Of a DNA stretch of 64,000 nt, positions 8,125-16,236 are shown in pieces. Location of the stretch: assembly GCA_023456105.1 (NCBI GenBank), contig JAEYAO010000028.1:3546-67545 (forward strand), read 5' to 3'. The translations under genes were made by a program, and so were the position numbers. The notes beneath the pieces are model-generated. The model did not search any database and had not been told where the DNA came from. It worked only from the letters and a program-made list of their open reading frames with translations. Origin of the DNA: Pseudomonadota bacterium. Its GTDB lineage: Bacteria > Pseudomonadota > Alphaproteobacteria > Caulobacterales > Caulobacteraceae. Every line of letters starts with the position of its first letter. The stretch's first letter is position 1.

Positions 8125-9111
8125 TCAGCCTGCGGCGTCCAAGGCGCGACCGGCGGCGGCCAGTGCTTCGACCATGACGGTCTTCAACCTTTGCGGCTGC
8201 AGGATGACGGCCTGGTCGCCCCAGGTGAACAGGTGCCAGGCCAGTTCGCGCATGCCCGACGCCCGGAAACGCACCACCACCCCACCGTTCGGCTGATCCT
8301 CGAACGTCTGGGTCGGGTGCCAGCGCCAGCCCCGCGCCTCATCCGCGCCGGCGGGCGTGATGCGGACGGCCACATCCTCGATCTCGTCCTGGTAGATGCC
8401 GAAGGACTGGCTGGCGAAGACGCCGAGGTCGAAGTCGGGCGGCGGGATCGCCACGCCCTCCTGCGCCGCCACATGGCTCATCCGGTCGAGGCGAAAGGTC
8501 TGGATGCGTCCGCTCTCCCGATCCGCCGCCACCAGGTAGTTCGCCCGCCCGAACATCACCCCGCAGGGCGTGACCGAGCGCCGCCTCGGCTCCGCGCCTG
8601 GCCGTGCATAGGTGAAGCCCAGCGGCTGTTGCGCCAGCACCGCCCCCCGGATGGAGGTCAGCATGGGCTCGTCGGCGTGCGCGCGAGGACCGGCCTGCAC
8701 CGCGATGGTCTCGGCCCGCACCAGCGCCTCCAGGTCCGGCGCCATACGGTTCAGGGTGGTCGAGCGCATGGCCGCCTTCAGCTTGCGCTCCAGCCCCTCC
8801 AGCGCCTGTGCCCGCACCTCTTCTCCCTGCGCGCGCAGGGTCTGCGCGGCCTTTGTCAGCTCCAGCATCTCGGTCGCGGTCGGGGCCTGCTCGAACGCCG
8901 ACAGGCCGCCGCGGATACGCCAGCGCTTGGTGGGCGGATCGGACACCTCCTCCACCGTCGGAAACAGCATCAGCACGGCGTCACGCATCCGCTCGGCGGT
9001 GCGGCGGCCCACCCGCATCTCCGCCGCCATTTCATCGAGCGTCAGGCCCTCGGCGCTGGCCGCCATGCGCCGCGCCAGCTCGATCACCATGGCCGCCTTG
9101 TCGTGCCTCAC
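8125..9111 (-). CDS. WYL-domain transcriptional regulator
   Basis: A 328-residue regulator with an N-terminal winged-helix HTH (residues about 5-60, DEMAAEMRVGRRTAERMRDAV), a central WYL-type region (about 130-205, containing GRANYLVAADRESGRIQTFRLDRM) and a C-terminal WCX extension. WYL proteins sense nucleic-acid or nucleotide ligands and often control DNA-damage or defence genes. GTG 9111 is preceded by GGAAGGG at good spacing; a longer frame starts at 9147. It is divergent from the small gene at 9204. Confidence 0.85.
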   Translation of the reverse strand: MRHDKAAMVIELARRMAASAEGLTLDEMAAEMRVGRRTAERMRDAVLMLFPTVEEVSDPPTKRWRIRGGLSAFEQAPTATEMLELTKAAQTLRAQGEEVRAQALEGLERKLKAAMRSTTLNRMAPDLEALVRAETIAVQAGPRAHADEPMLTSIRGAVLAQQPLGFTYARPGAEPRRRSVTPCGVMFGRANYLVAADRESGRIQTFRLDRMSHVAAQEGVAIPPPDFDLGVFASQSFGIYQDEIEDVAVRITPAGADEARGWRWHPTQTFEDQPNGGVVVRFRASGMRELAWHLFTWGDQAVILQPQRLKTVMVEALAAAGRALDAAG

Positions 9112-9203
9112 GCCACACCCTTCCTCATACGTCCGTTTCTGGCGCAATGCTGCTGCATTGTCCCAACATCAGCAAGAGGCAATCGCTTCAAGGAGAGACT
9201 TCG

Positions 9204-9431
9204 ATGGGACAGGCCTTCCACCCCGCAGCCGCCGTGAACGCCAGCCGCTACATCATCGTGCCATGCGAGGCGGACGGCGGATCAGACCTGGCGGTCATCT
9301 GGGACCGGCTGGAGGAGCAGGTGGTTGACGTCATCTCCGCCGCCGCTAGCGCCCGCTACTCCGAGGAGGACGCGCTGTGGGACGAGGCGCACACGCCTGT
9401 GCACGCTGACGACTGGCGCATGGCGGCCTGA
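9204..9431 (+). CDS. Small protein of unknown function, divergent from the WYL regulator
   Basis: A 75-residue acidic product with AAGGAGAG 6 nt before ATG 9204. It has a hydrophobic N-terminal strand (SRYIIVPCEAD), then a helical region (VIWDRLEEQVVDVISAAASARYS) and a charged tail. No signal peptide or recognised domain. Divergent placement suggests that the WYL protein controls it. The good ribosome-binding site supports reality; the function is unknown. Confidence 0.6.
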   Translation: MGQAFHPAAAVNASRYIIVPCEADGGSDLAVIWDRLEEQVVDVISAAASARYSEEDALWDEAHTPVHADDWRMAA

Positions 9432-10547
9432 TCAGACCGCGAGTTCGGGCCGCGCGACGGCGTCGGGCTTTCGGCTCAGACGTCCGTTGATCCAGTCGCG
9501 CCCCGGCGCCTCGATCCAGCGGTATGTCAGGGCCGACAGGCCGACGATGAAGGCGATCACCGCTAGCGAGAACAGGTCGTTCAGCCAGACCGAGCCCAGG
9601 TCCACCCGCCTGCCGTTCGGCATCAGCTGCAGATTGCGCGCGGCGATCAGCATGACCGTGATCACCAGCATGTGCGTCATGTAGATCGAATAGGACCAAT
9701 GGCCGAGGCGGATCATCGGCCGGGCCGCCAGCGCGCGCGAGACCGCTCCACCCTCGCTGGCGAACACCCAGATGCTGAGGGCGAACAGCAGCGGCGCCAG
9801 CACCTCCCACGGTCCGCGAGCCAGCGACACAAAGGCCACCACCGCGACCAGGCTGACCGGCTCCATCCACCCCGTCAGGCGCGGCGACAGGTCCGGCCCC
9901 GCGCTCCAAAGCCGATGCGTCAAGCAGCCCAGGAAGAACCCATAGGTGGCGCGTGGAAACCCGAGGCTGTAGGTGGTGTTCATGAAGCGCGGCGCGAAGT
10001 TCAACACCACCAGCGCGCCCGCTACGGCGACCAGCACCGCCCATGTGTTGAAGCGCCGCGGCGCCCACAGCAGCAGCGCGCCGAAGACGACATAGCAGCC
10101 CATCTCCACGCTGATGCTCCACGCCGGCCCGTTCCACGTCAAATACGGATGGATGCCGTAGGCCTGGATCAGCAGCACATTGGTCAGCAGATATTCCGGC
10201 GCCCGGTCACGCGCAAAGGCCGTGATGTCGTCGAAGTGGAACCAGAGGCGACAGAACTCCAGCAACACGAACGCGCCCAGCACGGCGACATGCAGCGGCC
10301 AGACCCGCCCGACCCGACGGACCAGGAACCGCCCCACGTCCCGGCCCGTGCTCAGCCGCGCGCCATAGGCATGAGCGATGACGAAGCCCGACAGCACAAA
10401 GAAGAAGTCCACGAACAGGTAGCCGTGCCGCGTCAGGGCCAGCGCATGCAGGTGGCTCGACACCGGCAGATGGAACAGCACAACCAGAAGCGCGCACACG
10501 CCCCGCAAGCTGTCCAGCACCTCGAACCGGGTCGTCTTGGAAATCAT
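9432..10547 (-). CDS. Acyltransferase family 3 (OafA/YrhL-like) membrane protein
   Basis: A 371-residue inner-membrane protein with about ten hydrophobic segments. The N-terminal block (LDSLRGVCALLVVLFHL, with the conserved His) and GYLFVDFFFVLSGFVIAHAY are the hallmark acyltransferase-3 motifs; RVGRVWPLHV follows. Such enzymes O-acetylate surface polysaccharides or periplasmic glycans. No glycan biosynthesis genes are next to it, so the substrate cannot be named. Its stop abuts the end of the convergent small gene. Confidence 0.92.
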   Translation of the reverse strand: MISKTTRFEVLDSLRGVCALLVVLFHLPVSSHLHALALTRHGYLFVDFFFVLSGFVIAHAYGARLSTGRDVGRFLVRRVGRVWPLHVAVLGAFVLLEFCRLWFHFDDITAFARDRAPEYLLTNVLLIQAYGIHPYLTWNGPAWSISVEMGCYVVFGALLLWAPRRFNTWAVLVAVAGALVVLNFAPRFMNTTYSLGFPRATYGFFLGCLTHRLWSAGPDLSPRLTGWMEPVSLVAVVAFVSLARGPWEVLAPLLFALSIWVFASEGGAVSRALAARPMIRLGHWSYSIYMTHMLVITVMLIAARNLQLMPNGRRVDLGSVWLNDLFSLAVIAFIVGLSALTYRWIEAPGRDWINGRLSRKPDAVARPELAV

Positions 10548-10601
10548 CGCGACGGCATAGCGCCAAGCGGCGCCGTCGCCTAGCGCAGGCCGATCTGCGC
10601 G

Positions 10602-10964
10602 TCAGAACACGTCGACGAAGGCGGCCTTGGCCGGGTCGTTGGTGCCATCGGCGGTGGCCTGGCCGTTCTTGACCACGGCTATGCCGACAGGCCCCTGCCC
10701 ACCAGTCTTCTTCAGGGTGCAGCGGCCGTTGTTGGTCGGCAGGCGTCCGCGCATGGGACCCGATCCCGTGTGGGCGCTCTGGTTGGTTAGGGCGCCCTGC
10801 ACCGTCACCGGCCGGAAGCGGCAGTCCAGCGTCCAGCTGGCGCCCTGCGGGGCGGCCACGCTCCAGTGCAGGCCGCCTTGCGGATCGACCCCGCGCAGGC
10901 CTTGCGCCAGGGCGGCGGGCGCGACGGCGGACGCCACGGCGACGACGAGGAACAGCGACTTCAT
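10602..10964 (-). CDS. Small secreted protein of unknown function
   Basis: A 120-residue product starting at ATG 10964 with GGAG 8 nt upstream. It begins with a clear Sec signal peptide (MKSLFLVVAVASAVAPAALAQ) in the first 21 residues, and the mature part has two Cys (LDCRF, GRCTL) that could form one disulfide. No recognised domain. It follows the small membrane gene on the same strand after 13 nt, so it may be cotranscribed with it. Confidence 0.7.
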   Translation of the reverse strand: MKSLFLVVAVASAVAPAALAQGLRGVDPQGGLHWSVAAPQGASWTLDCRFRPVTVQGALTNQSAHTGSGPMRGRLPTNNGRCTLKKTGGQGPVGIAVVKNGQATADGTNDPAKAAFVDVF

Positions 10965-10977
10965 AAGCAACTCCGGA

Positions 10978-11262
10978 TCAGACGCCCGTGCGGGCGAGCC
11001 GCCACAGGGCGGCGGCGATGAACAGGGGGCCGAGCAGCAGCATGACCCAATCGAACACGCCAAAGGCTCGGTCCTGAGTGATGACGCGCACCAGTATGCC
11101 CGCGAACACCATCACCACGCCGCAGTCCCGCAGACGCATCTGCTTGACGGGCGTCCGGCCCAGAAACCAGCTCCACAGCCACAGGCCGAACCCCAGCCCC
11201 GTGGCGATCCAGGAGGCGAGAACCGCCAGCCGGACCGGATCGGCGAGCGTCTCGGCCGTCAG
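10978..11262 (-). CDS. Small membrane protein, probable CTG start
   Basis: A 94-residue product with about three hydrophobic segments (VLASWIATGLGFGLWLWSWFL, GVVMVFAGILVRVI, WVMLLLGPLFIAAALWRL). The frame contains no ATG, GTG or TTG at a sensible place; a CTG at 11262 overlaps the stop of the upstream gene (CTGA) and has CCGGAG 9-10 nt before it, so translational coupling is likely. A longer frame to 11409 would lie inside the upstream gene. Family not recognised. Confidence 0.5.
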   Translation of the reverse strand: MTAETLADPVRLAVLASWIATGLGFGLWLWSWFLGRTPVKQMRLRDCGVVMVFAGILVRVITQDRAFGVFDWVMLLLGPLFIAAALWRLARTGV

Positions 11263-11567
11263 AGCGCGTGCTCCGGCTTGGTCCTGAGAGCGATGATCCC
11301 CGCCACGACCAGCACGACGGTGCAGATCACGGCCGCGATCAGGTTGCCGCCGGGATGGAACCACAGCGTCAGGAACAGCACCAGCGCGGCCACGCCCAGC
11401 GAGCCCCATTTGGTCAGGTTCATGAACAGGCCATAGGTGGCGTTCTGCTCGTTCAGCGGCATGGAGCCGTGCACATAGGCCTGCGCGTCCGAATCCGCGT
11501 GAACGGTGGCGTTCTCCACGAAGTTGGCTTCGCCATCGGTAACGACGGGATGATGCGGGTCGGCCAT
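11259..11567 (-). CDS. aa3-type cytochrome c oxidase subunit IV-like protein
   Basis: A 102-residue protein with a soluble acidic N-terminal half, then NATYGLFMNLTKWGSLGVAA leading into two hydrophobic segments. This Y-x-x-F-x-x-L-T-K-W pattern is typical of the small bacterial aa3 oxidase subunit IV family (PF07835), which packs against the oxidase core in the inner membrane. The core cta genes are not nearby. A longer frame starts at 11639, but ATG 11567 is the natural start (MADPHHPVV). Confidence 0.8.
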   Translation of the reverse strand: MADPHHPVVTDGEANFVENATVHADSDAQAYVHGSMPLNEQNATYGLFMNLTKWGSLGVAALVLFLTLWFHPGGNLIAAVICTVVLVVAGIIALRTKPEHAL

Positions 11568-11622
11568 GTCACGGTTCCGTTGAGAGATCGTGGCGGCGAC
11601 TATAGCGACCCCGCCCCGCGGC

Positions 11623-13419
11623 TCAAGACAGCGTCTCAAACTGGTCGATCAGCCGCTCCAGCCGGTTGCAGCCCACGCTCCAGAACGCCGGGTCGCGCGG
11701 GTTCAGGCCGAAGGGCCTCAGCGCATCCACATAGGTCCGCGTCCCGCCCGCGGCCAGGAGCTCGCGATACAGCGGCGTGAAGCCCGCAGGATCGGCCCGC
11801 CTCGCCTCCATCAGCGCCGCCACCAGCAGATCGCCGAAGGCGTAGGCGTAGACATAGAAGGGCGAGTGGAAGAAGTGGCTGACATAGCTCCACCACGTCT
11901 CGTAGCCGGGGTTCAGCGTCACAGCCGGTCCGAGCGATGCGCCCATCTCCTCCAGCCAGATCGCATTGATGCGGTCCGGCGACACCTCGCCGTTCGATCG
12001 TTCGTCGTGGAAGCGCGTCTCGAAGCGGTGAAAGGCGATCTGGCGCACCACCGTGTTCAGCCCGTCTTCAATCCGGCCGGCCAGCAGCCCGCGCTGCTCG
12101 CTTTCTGGCGCCTCGGCCAGCAGCCGGTCGAACGTCAGCCCTTCGGCGAAGATGGAGGCGGTCTCCGCCAGCGTCAGCGGCGTATCGGCCAGAAGAGTTC
12201 CCTGCTCGGCCGCCAGGGTGTTGTGCACCGCATGGCCCAGTTCATGCGCCAGCGTGAGGACGTCCCGCCGCTCGCCCATCCAGCTCATGAACACATAGGG
12301 ATGGCGGGTGGCCGTCACAGGATGGCAGTAGGCGCCCGACTGCTTGCCCGGCCGCGCCTGGGCGTCGATCCACGGCTGGTCGAAGAAGCGGCCCGCCCGG
12401 TCGGCGAAATCGCCGCCCAGGGCGCCGAAACTTTCCAGCACCACCTCGCGCCCCTGTCGCCAGTCATAGGCGCGCGGCGGCGTCGTCTCGATGGGGGCAT
12501 TGCGGTCCCAGTGGTCCAGCGCTGACTTGCCCATCGCCCTGGCCTTCAGCGCATAGTAGCGGTGCGACAGGCGCGGATAGGCGGCGGCCACGGCCTCGGC
12601 CATGGCGTCCACCGCCTCGCCGTCGACCTCGTTGGCCAAGTGGCGGCTGTCGGCCGGGCGTCTAAAGCCGCGCCGGCGGTCCTCCATCGCCTTGTCGGCG
12701 GCGATGGTGTTCAGCACCAGGGACATGGTCGAGACGCGCTCGGCGAACGCTTCGGACAGCCCTTCCGCCGCCGCCATGCGCCGCTCGGCGTTGGGATCGG
12801 ACAGCCGGTTCAGCGCCTCGGCCAGGGTCAGCGTCTCGTCGCCGGCCTCCGCCCGCAAGGCGGCCATCTGCTCGTCGAACAGGCGCGGCCACTGCGCCGT
12901 GATCGGACCACGCTCGGCGATGAAGGTCTCCAGCTCGGCCGACAGCTCGTGCGGCTTGGTCGCCCGCACGCGCCGCAGCCACGGCCGCCAGCGCGCCGCC
13001 GCCGGATGCGCCGACAGCGCCGCTTCGATCTCCGTCTCTTCCAGCGCGTTGATCTCCAGCGTCAGCCAGACGGTCGGCGTCGCGACGGCGGTGATCTTCT
13101 CGCGCAGGTCCGCCTCGAACCCTTGCGCCGCCGCATCGTCGCGCTGCGTCGAGGCCGACAGGAAGGCGAAGGCGCCGAGCGCGCCCAGATGCTCGGACGC
13201 CTGTTCATACAGGATGACGGCCTGGTTCAACCGCTCGCCCAGCAGCGCCGCATCCCCGCGCGCGGCGACCAGCTGTCCCTGAAGCGCATTCAGTTCCTCC
13301 ACCACCGCCCGCGCCTGTTCCAGGTCGGAAGCGACGCCCGCATCCTCGCGTGAGGCATAGAGGTCTGACAGGTCCCACAACGGGGCGTCGGTGGTCGGGG
13401 CTTTGAAGGGCGCGTTCAT
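11623..13419 (-). CDS. pepF: Oligoendopeptidase F, M3 family
   Basis: A cytoplasmic zinc oligopeptidase that degrades short peptides. The 598-residue product has the M3B layout: a helical N-terminal domain and a C-terminal catalytic domain containing HELGHAVHN, followed about 25 residues later by a Glu-rich segment (AETASIFAEGLTFDRL) that supplies the third zinc ligand. Start ATG 13419 (MNAPFKAP) is preferred over the longer frame to 13485, which enters the divergent promoter. Divergent from the NtrC-class regulator. Confidence 0.95.
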   Translation of the reverse strand: MNAPFKAPTTDAPLWDLSDLYASREDAGVASDLEQARAVVEELNALQGQLVAARGDAALLGERLNQAVILYEQASEHLGALGAFAFLSASTQRDDAAAQGFEADLREKITAVATPTVWLTLEINALEETEIEAALSAHPAAARWRPWLRRVRATKPHELSAELETFIAERGPITAQWPRLFDEQMAALRAEAGDETLTLAEALNRLSDPNAERRMAAAEGLSEAFAERVSTMSLVLNTIAADKAMEDRRRGFRRPADSRHLANEVDGEAVDAMAEAVAAAYPRLSHRYYALKARAMGKSALDHWDRNAPIETTPPRAYDWRQGREVVLESFGALGGDFADRAGRFFDQPWIDAQARPGKQSGAYCHPVTATRHPYVFMSWMGERRDVLTLAHELGHAVHNTLAAEQGTLLADTPLTLAETASIFAEGLTFDRLLAEAPESEQRGLLAGRIEDGLNTVVRQIAFHRFETRFHDERSNGEVSPDRINAIWLEEMGASLGPAVTLNPGYETWWSYVSHFFHSPFYVYAYAFGDLLVAALMEARRADPAGFTPLYRELLAAGGTRTYVDALRPFGLNPRDPAFWSVGCNRLERLIDQFETLS

Positions 13420-13566
13420 GCCCCTGTTGTGGGGTTCTGCTCGGCCGGCCGCAACCGCGTTAACCCTCCGCTCACCCAACCCCACAACGCGATCTTCACG
13501 CCGTTCCGCCTAGAACCGTCCCGAAACGGGTCAATGCACCGACCCGCCAAGAAGGCGTTTCTCTCC

Positions 13567-15009
13567 ATGGCCAAGACCGTTCTGGTGGTCGATGACGATC
13601 CGACCCAGCGCCGCCTGATCCAGGCCGTGCTGGACCGCGAAGGCTACGCCGTCGTCCATGCGACCGGCGGCGGCGAGGCGATCGACCGGCTCCTGCGCGG
13701 CGGCGGCGCGGACGTCGTCTTGCTGGACATGGTCATGCCCGAGATGTCAGGCATGGAGTGCCTGACCGAGCTGCGAGCGGCGGGCGTCGCCACCCCCGTG
13801 ATCATGCTGACCGCCAACGGCGGGGTCGAGGCGGTGGTCAAGGCCATGCAGGCCGGCGCCCAGGACTTCTTCGTCAAGCCGGTCAGTCCCGAGCGTTTGC
13901 TCATCGGCGTGCGCAACGCCCTTCAGCTGACGCAGCTGTCGGCCGAGGTCGGGCGGCTGACAAAGCGCGCGCAGGGCCGCGCCAGCTTCGACGATATCGT
14001 GGGCGACAGCGCCCCCATGCGGATGGTCAAGGCGCTGGGCGCCCGCGCCGCCAAGTCCTCCATTCCCGTCCTGATCACCGGCGAAAGCGGCGTCGGCAAG
14101 GAGGTCATCGCCCGCGCCCTGCACGGCGCGTCCGACCGCGCCGGCAAGCCGTTCGTGGCGGTGAACTGCGGCGCCCTGCCCGCCAATCTGGCCGAGTCCA
14201 TCCTGTTCGGGCACGAAAAGGGCGCCTTCACCGGCGCGGTGGAGAAGACGCTGGGCAAGTTCCGCGAGGCGGACGGCGGCACCCTGTTCCTGGACGAGAT
14301 CGGCGAGCTGCCGCTGGACTTGCAGGTCAAACTGCTGCGCGCGCTGCAGGAGGGCGAGATCGATCCTGTCGGCGGCAAGCGGCCGGTGCGAATCGATGTC
14401 CGCATCGTCTCGGCCACCAACCGCGATCCGGAGCAGCAGGTCAGGGACGGCGCCTTCCGTGAGGACCTGTTCTATCGGCTGAACGTGTTTCCGATCGAGG
14501 CGCCGTCGCTGCGTCAGCGGCGCGAGGACATTCCCGCCCTGGTCGACTGCTTCATCGCCCGCTTCAACGCCGAGGAAGGCAAGCGCGTCGCCGGCTGCGC
14601 GCCCGAGACGCTGGCGATGCTTCAGGCGTTCGACTGGCCCGGCAATGTGCGCCAGCTGGAGAACGCGGTGTTCCGCGCCATCGTGCTGGCCGATGCGCCC
14701 TTCTTGCAGCCGCATGATTTCCCGGCGATTTCGGGCGTCGCCGCCCCCGTCGAGGCCGCGCCCGCTCCGTCCGCTCCATCATCCCTGATCGACCTGCCGC
14801 CCTTGCCGGATCAGCCGATCCGCATCCTCGACGAGCGCGGCCACCTGCGCACGCTGGAGGACATCGAGCACGACCTGATCCAGCACGCCATCGCCGTCTA
14901 CGCCGGCCACATGAGCGAGATCGCCCGCCGCCTCGGCATTGGCCGCTCCACCCTCTACCGCAAGGTTCGCGAACAGGGGCTGGAAGGGCAGTTGAAGGAG
15001 GCGGGGTGA
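13567..15009 (+). CDS. Sigma54-dependent NtrC-class response regulator (TacA-like)
   Basis: A 480-residue regulator: receiver domain (residues 1-120) with phospho-acceptor Asp54 in VVLLDMVMP, a sigma54-activator AAA+ domain with Walker A GESGVGKE, the sigma54-contacting GAFTGA loop and Walker B LFLDEIGEL, and a C-terminal Fis-type HTH (EIARRLGIGRSTLYRKV). It activates sigma54 promoters after phosphorylation. The N-terminus (KTVLVVDDDPTQRRLIQAVL) resembles Caulobacter TacA, which drives stalk and cell-division genes; orthology needs a tree. No histidine kinase is adjacent. Start ATG 13567 excludes a 46-residue unsupported extension. Confidence 0.93.
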   Translation: MAKTVLVVDDDPTQRRLIQAVLDREGYAVVHATGGGEAIDRLLRGGGADVVLLDMVMPEMSGMECLTELRAAGVATPVIMLTANGGVEAVVKAMQAGAQDFFVKPVSPERLLIGVRNALQLTQLSAEVGRLTKRAQGRASFDDIVGDSAPMRMVKALGARAAKSSIPVLITGESGVGKEVIARALHGASDRAGKPFVAVNCGALPANLAESILFGHEKGAFTGAVEKTLGKFREADGGTLFLDEIGELPLDLQVKLLRALQEGEIDPVGGKRPVRIDVRIVSATNRDPEQQVRDGAFREDLFYRLNVFPIEAPSLRQRREDIPALVDCFIARFNAEEGKRVAGCAPETLAMLQAFDWPGNVRQLENAVFRAIVLADAPFLQPHDFPAISGVAAPVEAAPAPSAPSSLIDLPPLPDQPIRILDERGHLRTLEDIEHDLIQHAIAVYAGHMSEIARRLGIGRSTLYRKVREQGLEGQLKEAG

Positions 15010-15390
15010 TCAGGCGTCAAGACTCCTCAAGAACGCCTCCACGCTTCCCTCCCCGTCATCCTCGGGCTTGACCCGAGGATCAGGCGCCCAGCCGCACAGA
15101 CTGGGGAACAGGTCCACCCATTCCGGATTGCTGCGCTCGATCATCTCGAGCTTCCACACGCGGTTCCACCGCTTCAGCGCCTTCTCGCGCCGGATCGCCT
15201 CCACGACGAGTTCGTGCTGCTCGTACCAAACCAGCAGGCCACATCCATACTTCTTGGTGAAGCCGTCGACCACGCCTTCCCGATGCTGGCGACCGCGCTC
15301 ATACAGGTTCGACGTCATGCCGATGTAGAGTACGCCGAGCGGGCGGCTGGCTTGGATGTAGGTCGCGATGAAGGGCCGCCGCTCGCTCAT
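15010..15390 (-). CDS. GIY-YIG nuclease family protein (UPF0213 type) ending in a repeat-encoded tail
   Basis: A 126-residue protein. The N-terminal part has the single-domain GIY-YIG pattern: TYIQAS, then GVLYIGMTSNLYERGRQH with the catalytic Arg, and the metal-binding Glu in VVEAIRREKALK. The C-terminal DPRVKPEDD is encoded by the palindromic repeat at 15053-15081, which has become part of the coding sequence. A second, inverted copy lies 24 nt upstream of the start codon. The gene therefore sits inside a small repeat-bounded unit. Its stop abuts that of the convergent NtrC-class regulator gene. Confidence 0.88.
   Translation of the reverse strand: MSERRPFIATYIQASRPLGVLYIGMTSNLYERGRQHREGVVDGFTKKYGCGLLVWYEQHELVVEAIRREKALKRWNRVWKLEMIERSNPEWVDLFPSLCGWAPDPRVKPEDDGEGSVEAFLRSLDA
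15053..15081 (+). repeat. Palindromic 29-bp repeat, copy 1 (inside GIY-YIG gene)
   Basis: The unit contains ATCCTCGGG-CTTGA-CCCGAGGAT (15058-15080), itself a 9-bp stem. It is identical, in reverse orientation, to 15414-15442. On the minus strand it encodes DPRVKPEDD. Confidence 0.92.
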
Positions 15391-15413
15391 ATAGCCGAGG
15401 TTGATGATGGCCC

Positions 15414-15442
15414 GATCCTCGGGTCAAGCCCGAGGATGACGG
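15414..15442 (-). repeat. Palindromic 29-bp repeat, copy 2 (upstream of GIY-YIG gene)
   Basis: Exact reverse complement of 15053-15081. The two copies enclose 332 bases holding most of the GIY-YIG frame and its ribosome-binding region. Confidence 0.92.
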
Positions 15443-15452
15443 AAGTCAGGCC

Positions 15453-15773
15453 TTAGTCCTGATCCGCTCGCCTCTTCCGTCCCCACCTCGACCTGGGCGT
15501 TTCACCATTCGCCTTGGCCGTGATTTCCTTGAGCTTGCGGCCCTGCATGGCCGACAACGCCTGGCCGGGTGCTCCCTTTTCCGGGTCGCCGAAGGCGCGG
15601 CCGTAGGTCTTCACCCGCTCCTCGACCGAACCTAGGAACTCGCCCTCCCATTCGGACAAGGAAACGCCCGCCTTCTCGGCCGAGCGGCGGGCGCGTTTCA
15701 GGGCGTTGAGCGCCGACCGCTGGGCGGCCTTGCGCTGGGCTTCATAGGGGCTCGGCGGCGGCTTTCGCTTCAA
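15453..15773 (-). CDS. Small basic protein of unknown function downstream of gapR
   Basis: A 106-residue, strongly basic product with a TTG start at 15773, 10 nt after the gapR stop and on the same strand, so probably cotranscribed. The N-terminal half is a charged helix (YEAQRKAAQRSALNALKRAR), the C-terminal tail is Arg/Lys rich (RSRWGRKRRADQD). No enzymatic motif is visible. Charge and context would suit a nucleic-acid-associated role, but this is inference. Confidence 0.6.
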   Translation of the reverse strand: MKRKPPPSPYEAQRKAAQRSALNALKRARRSAEKAGVSLSEWEGEFLGSVEERVKTYGRAFGDPEKGAPGQALSAMQGRKLKEITAKANGETPRSRWGRKRRADQD

Positions 15774-15783
15774 GCCGCCCGCC

Positions 15784-16059
15784 TCAGACCTCGCCGAGGG
15801 CCGACAGATAGAGGTCGAGGATGGCCTCTTCCTCTTGGCGCTTGGCCTTGTCCTGTTTGCGGATGCGGATGACCTTGCGCAGGACCTTGACGTCGTAGCC
15901 CTCGCCCTTGGCCTCGGCGAAGACCTCCTTCATGTCGGTCATGACGGCCTGCTTGTCTTCCTCGAGCCGCTCCAGCCGCTCGATGATGGTGCGCAGGCGG
16001 CCCTGCGCCGTGGCGGTCAGCACATCGGGATTCGCGTCGAAAGCGGCGTCATCGGCCAT
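15784..16059 (-). CDS. gapR: Nucleoid-associated protein GapR (DUF2312)
   Basis: GapR binds AT-rich and overtwisted DNA ahead of polymerases and is needed for normal replication and growth in Caulobacter. The 91-residue product shows the family core: TAQGRLRTIIERLERLEEDKQAV coiled coil, then DVKVLRKVIRIRKQDKAKRQEEEAILDLYLSALGE in consecutive pieces, the most conserved stretch of DUF2312. Acidic N-terminus, no signal peptide. Start ATG 16059. It heads a two-gene unit with the basic protein at 15453. Confidence 0.94.
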   Translation of the reverse strand: MADDAAFDANPDVLTATAQGRLRTIIERLERLEEDKQAVMTDMKEVFAEAKGEGYDVKVLRKVIRIRKQDKAKRQEEEAILDLYLSALGEV

Positions 16060-16131
16060 GGGAAAACACTCTCGGATAGTCGGGGACGGACGCTAACCAC
16101 GCCGGCAAGCATCCCTCAACCTGCGAACACG

Positions 16132-16159
16132 AAAAAGGCCGCGGACAGAATCCGCGACC
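16132..16159 (-). terminator. Rho-independent terminator after rpmJ
   Basis: Read on the minus strand, a 9-bp stem (16159-16151 with 16145-16137, one G-T pair) and 5-nt loop are followed by TTTTT. It separates rpmJ from gapR. Confidence 0.8.
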
Positions 16160-16212
16160 TGTGGATCGTGAGGATCTTGGGTGCGCTACCGCCTGTCGGC
16201 TACATGAGCGCA

Positions 16213-16230
16213 GCGTCCCTCATGGGACGC
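16213..16230. repeat. Perfect hairpin just after rpmJ
   Basis: GCGTCCC-TCAT-GGGACGC, a 7-bp stem beginning 6 nt after the rpmJ stop on the minus strand. No U tract follows, so it may protect the mRNA 3' end rather than terminate. Confidence 0.5.
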
Positions 16231-16236
16231 CGATCC

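Noticed and set aside
13429..13566. N-terminal extension of the NtrC-class regulator
   Set aside because: The added residues lack similarity to receiver domains, and MAKTVLVVDDD is the natural receiver start.
15453..16059. gapR and its neighbour as a toxin-antitoxin pair
   Set aside because: GapR is a known nucleoid protein, gene overlap is absent, and the basic partner has no toxin motif.
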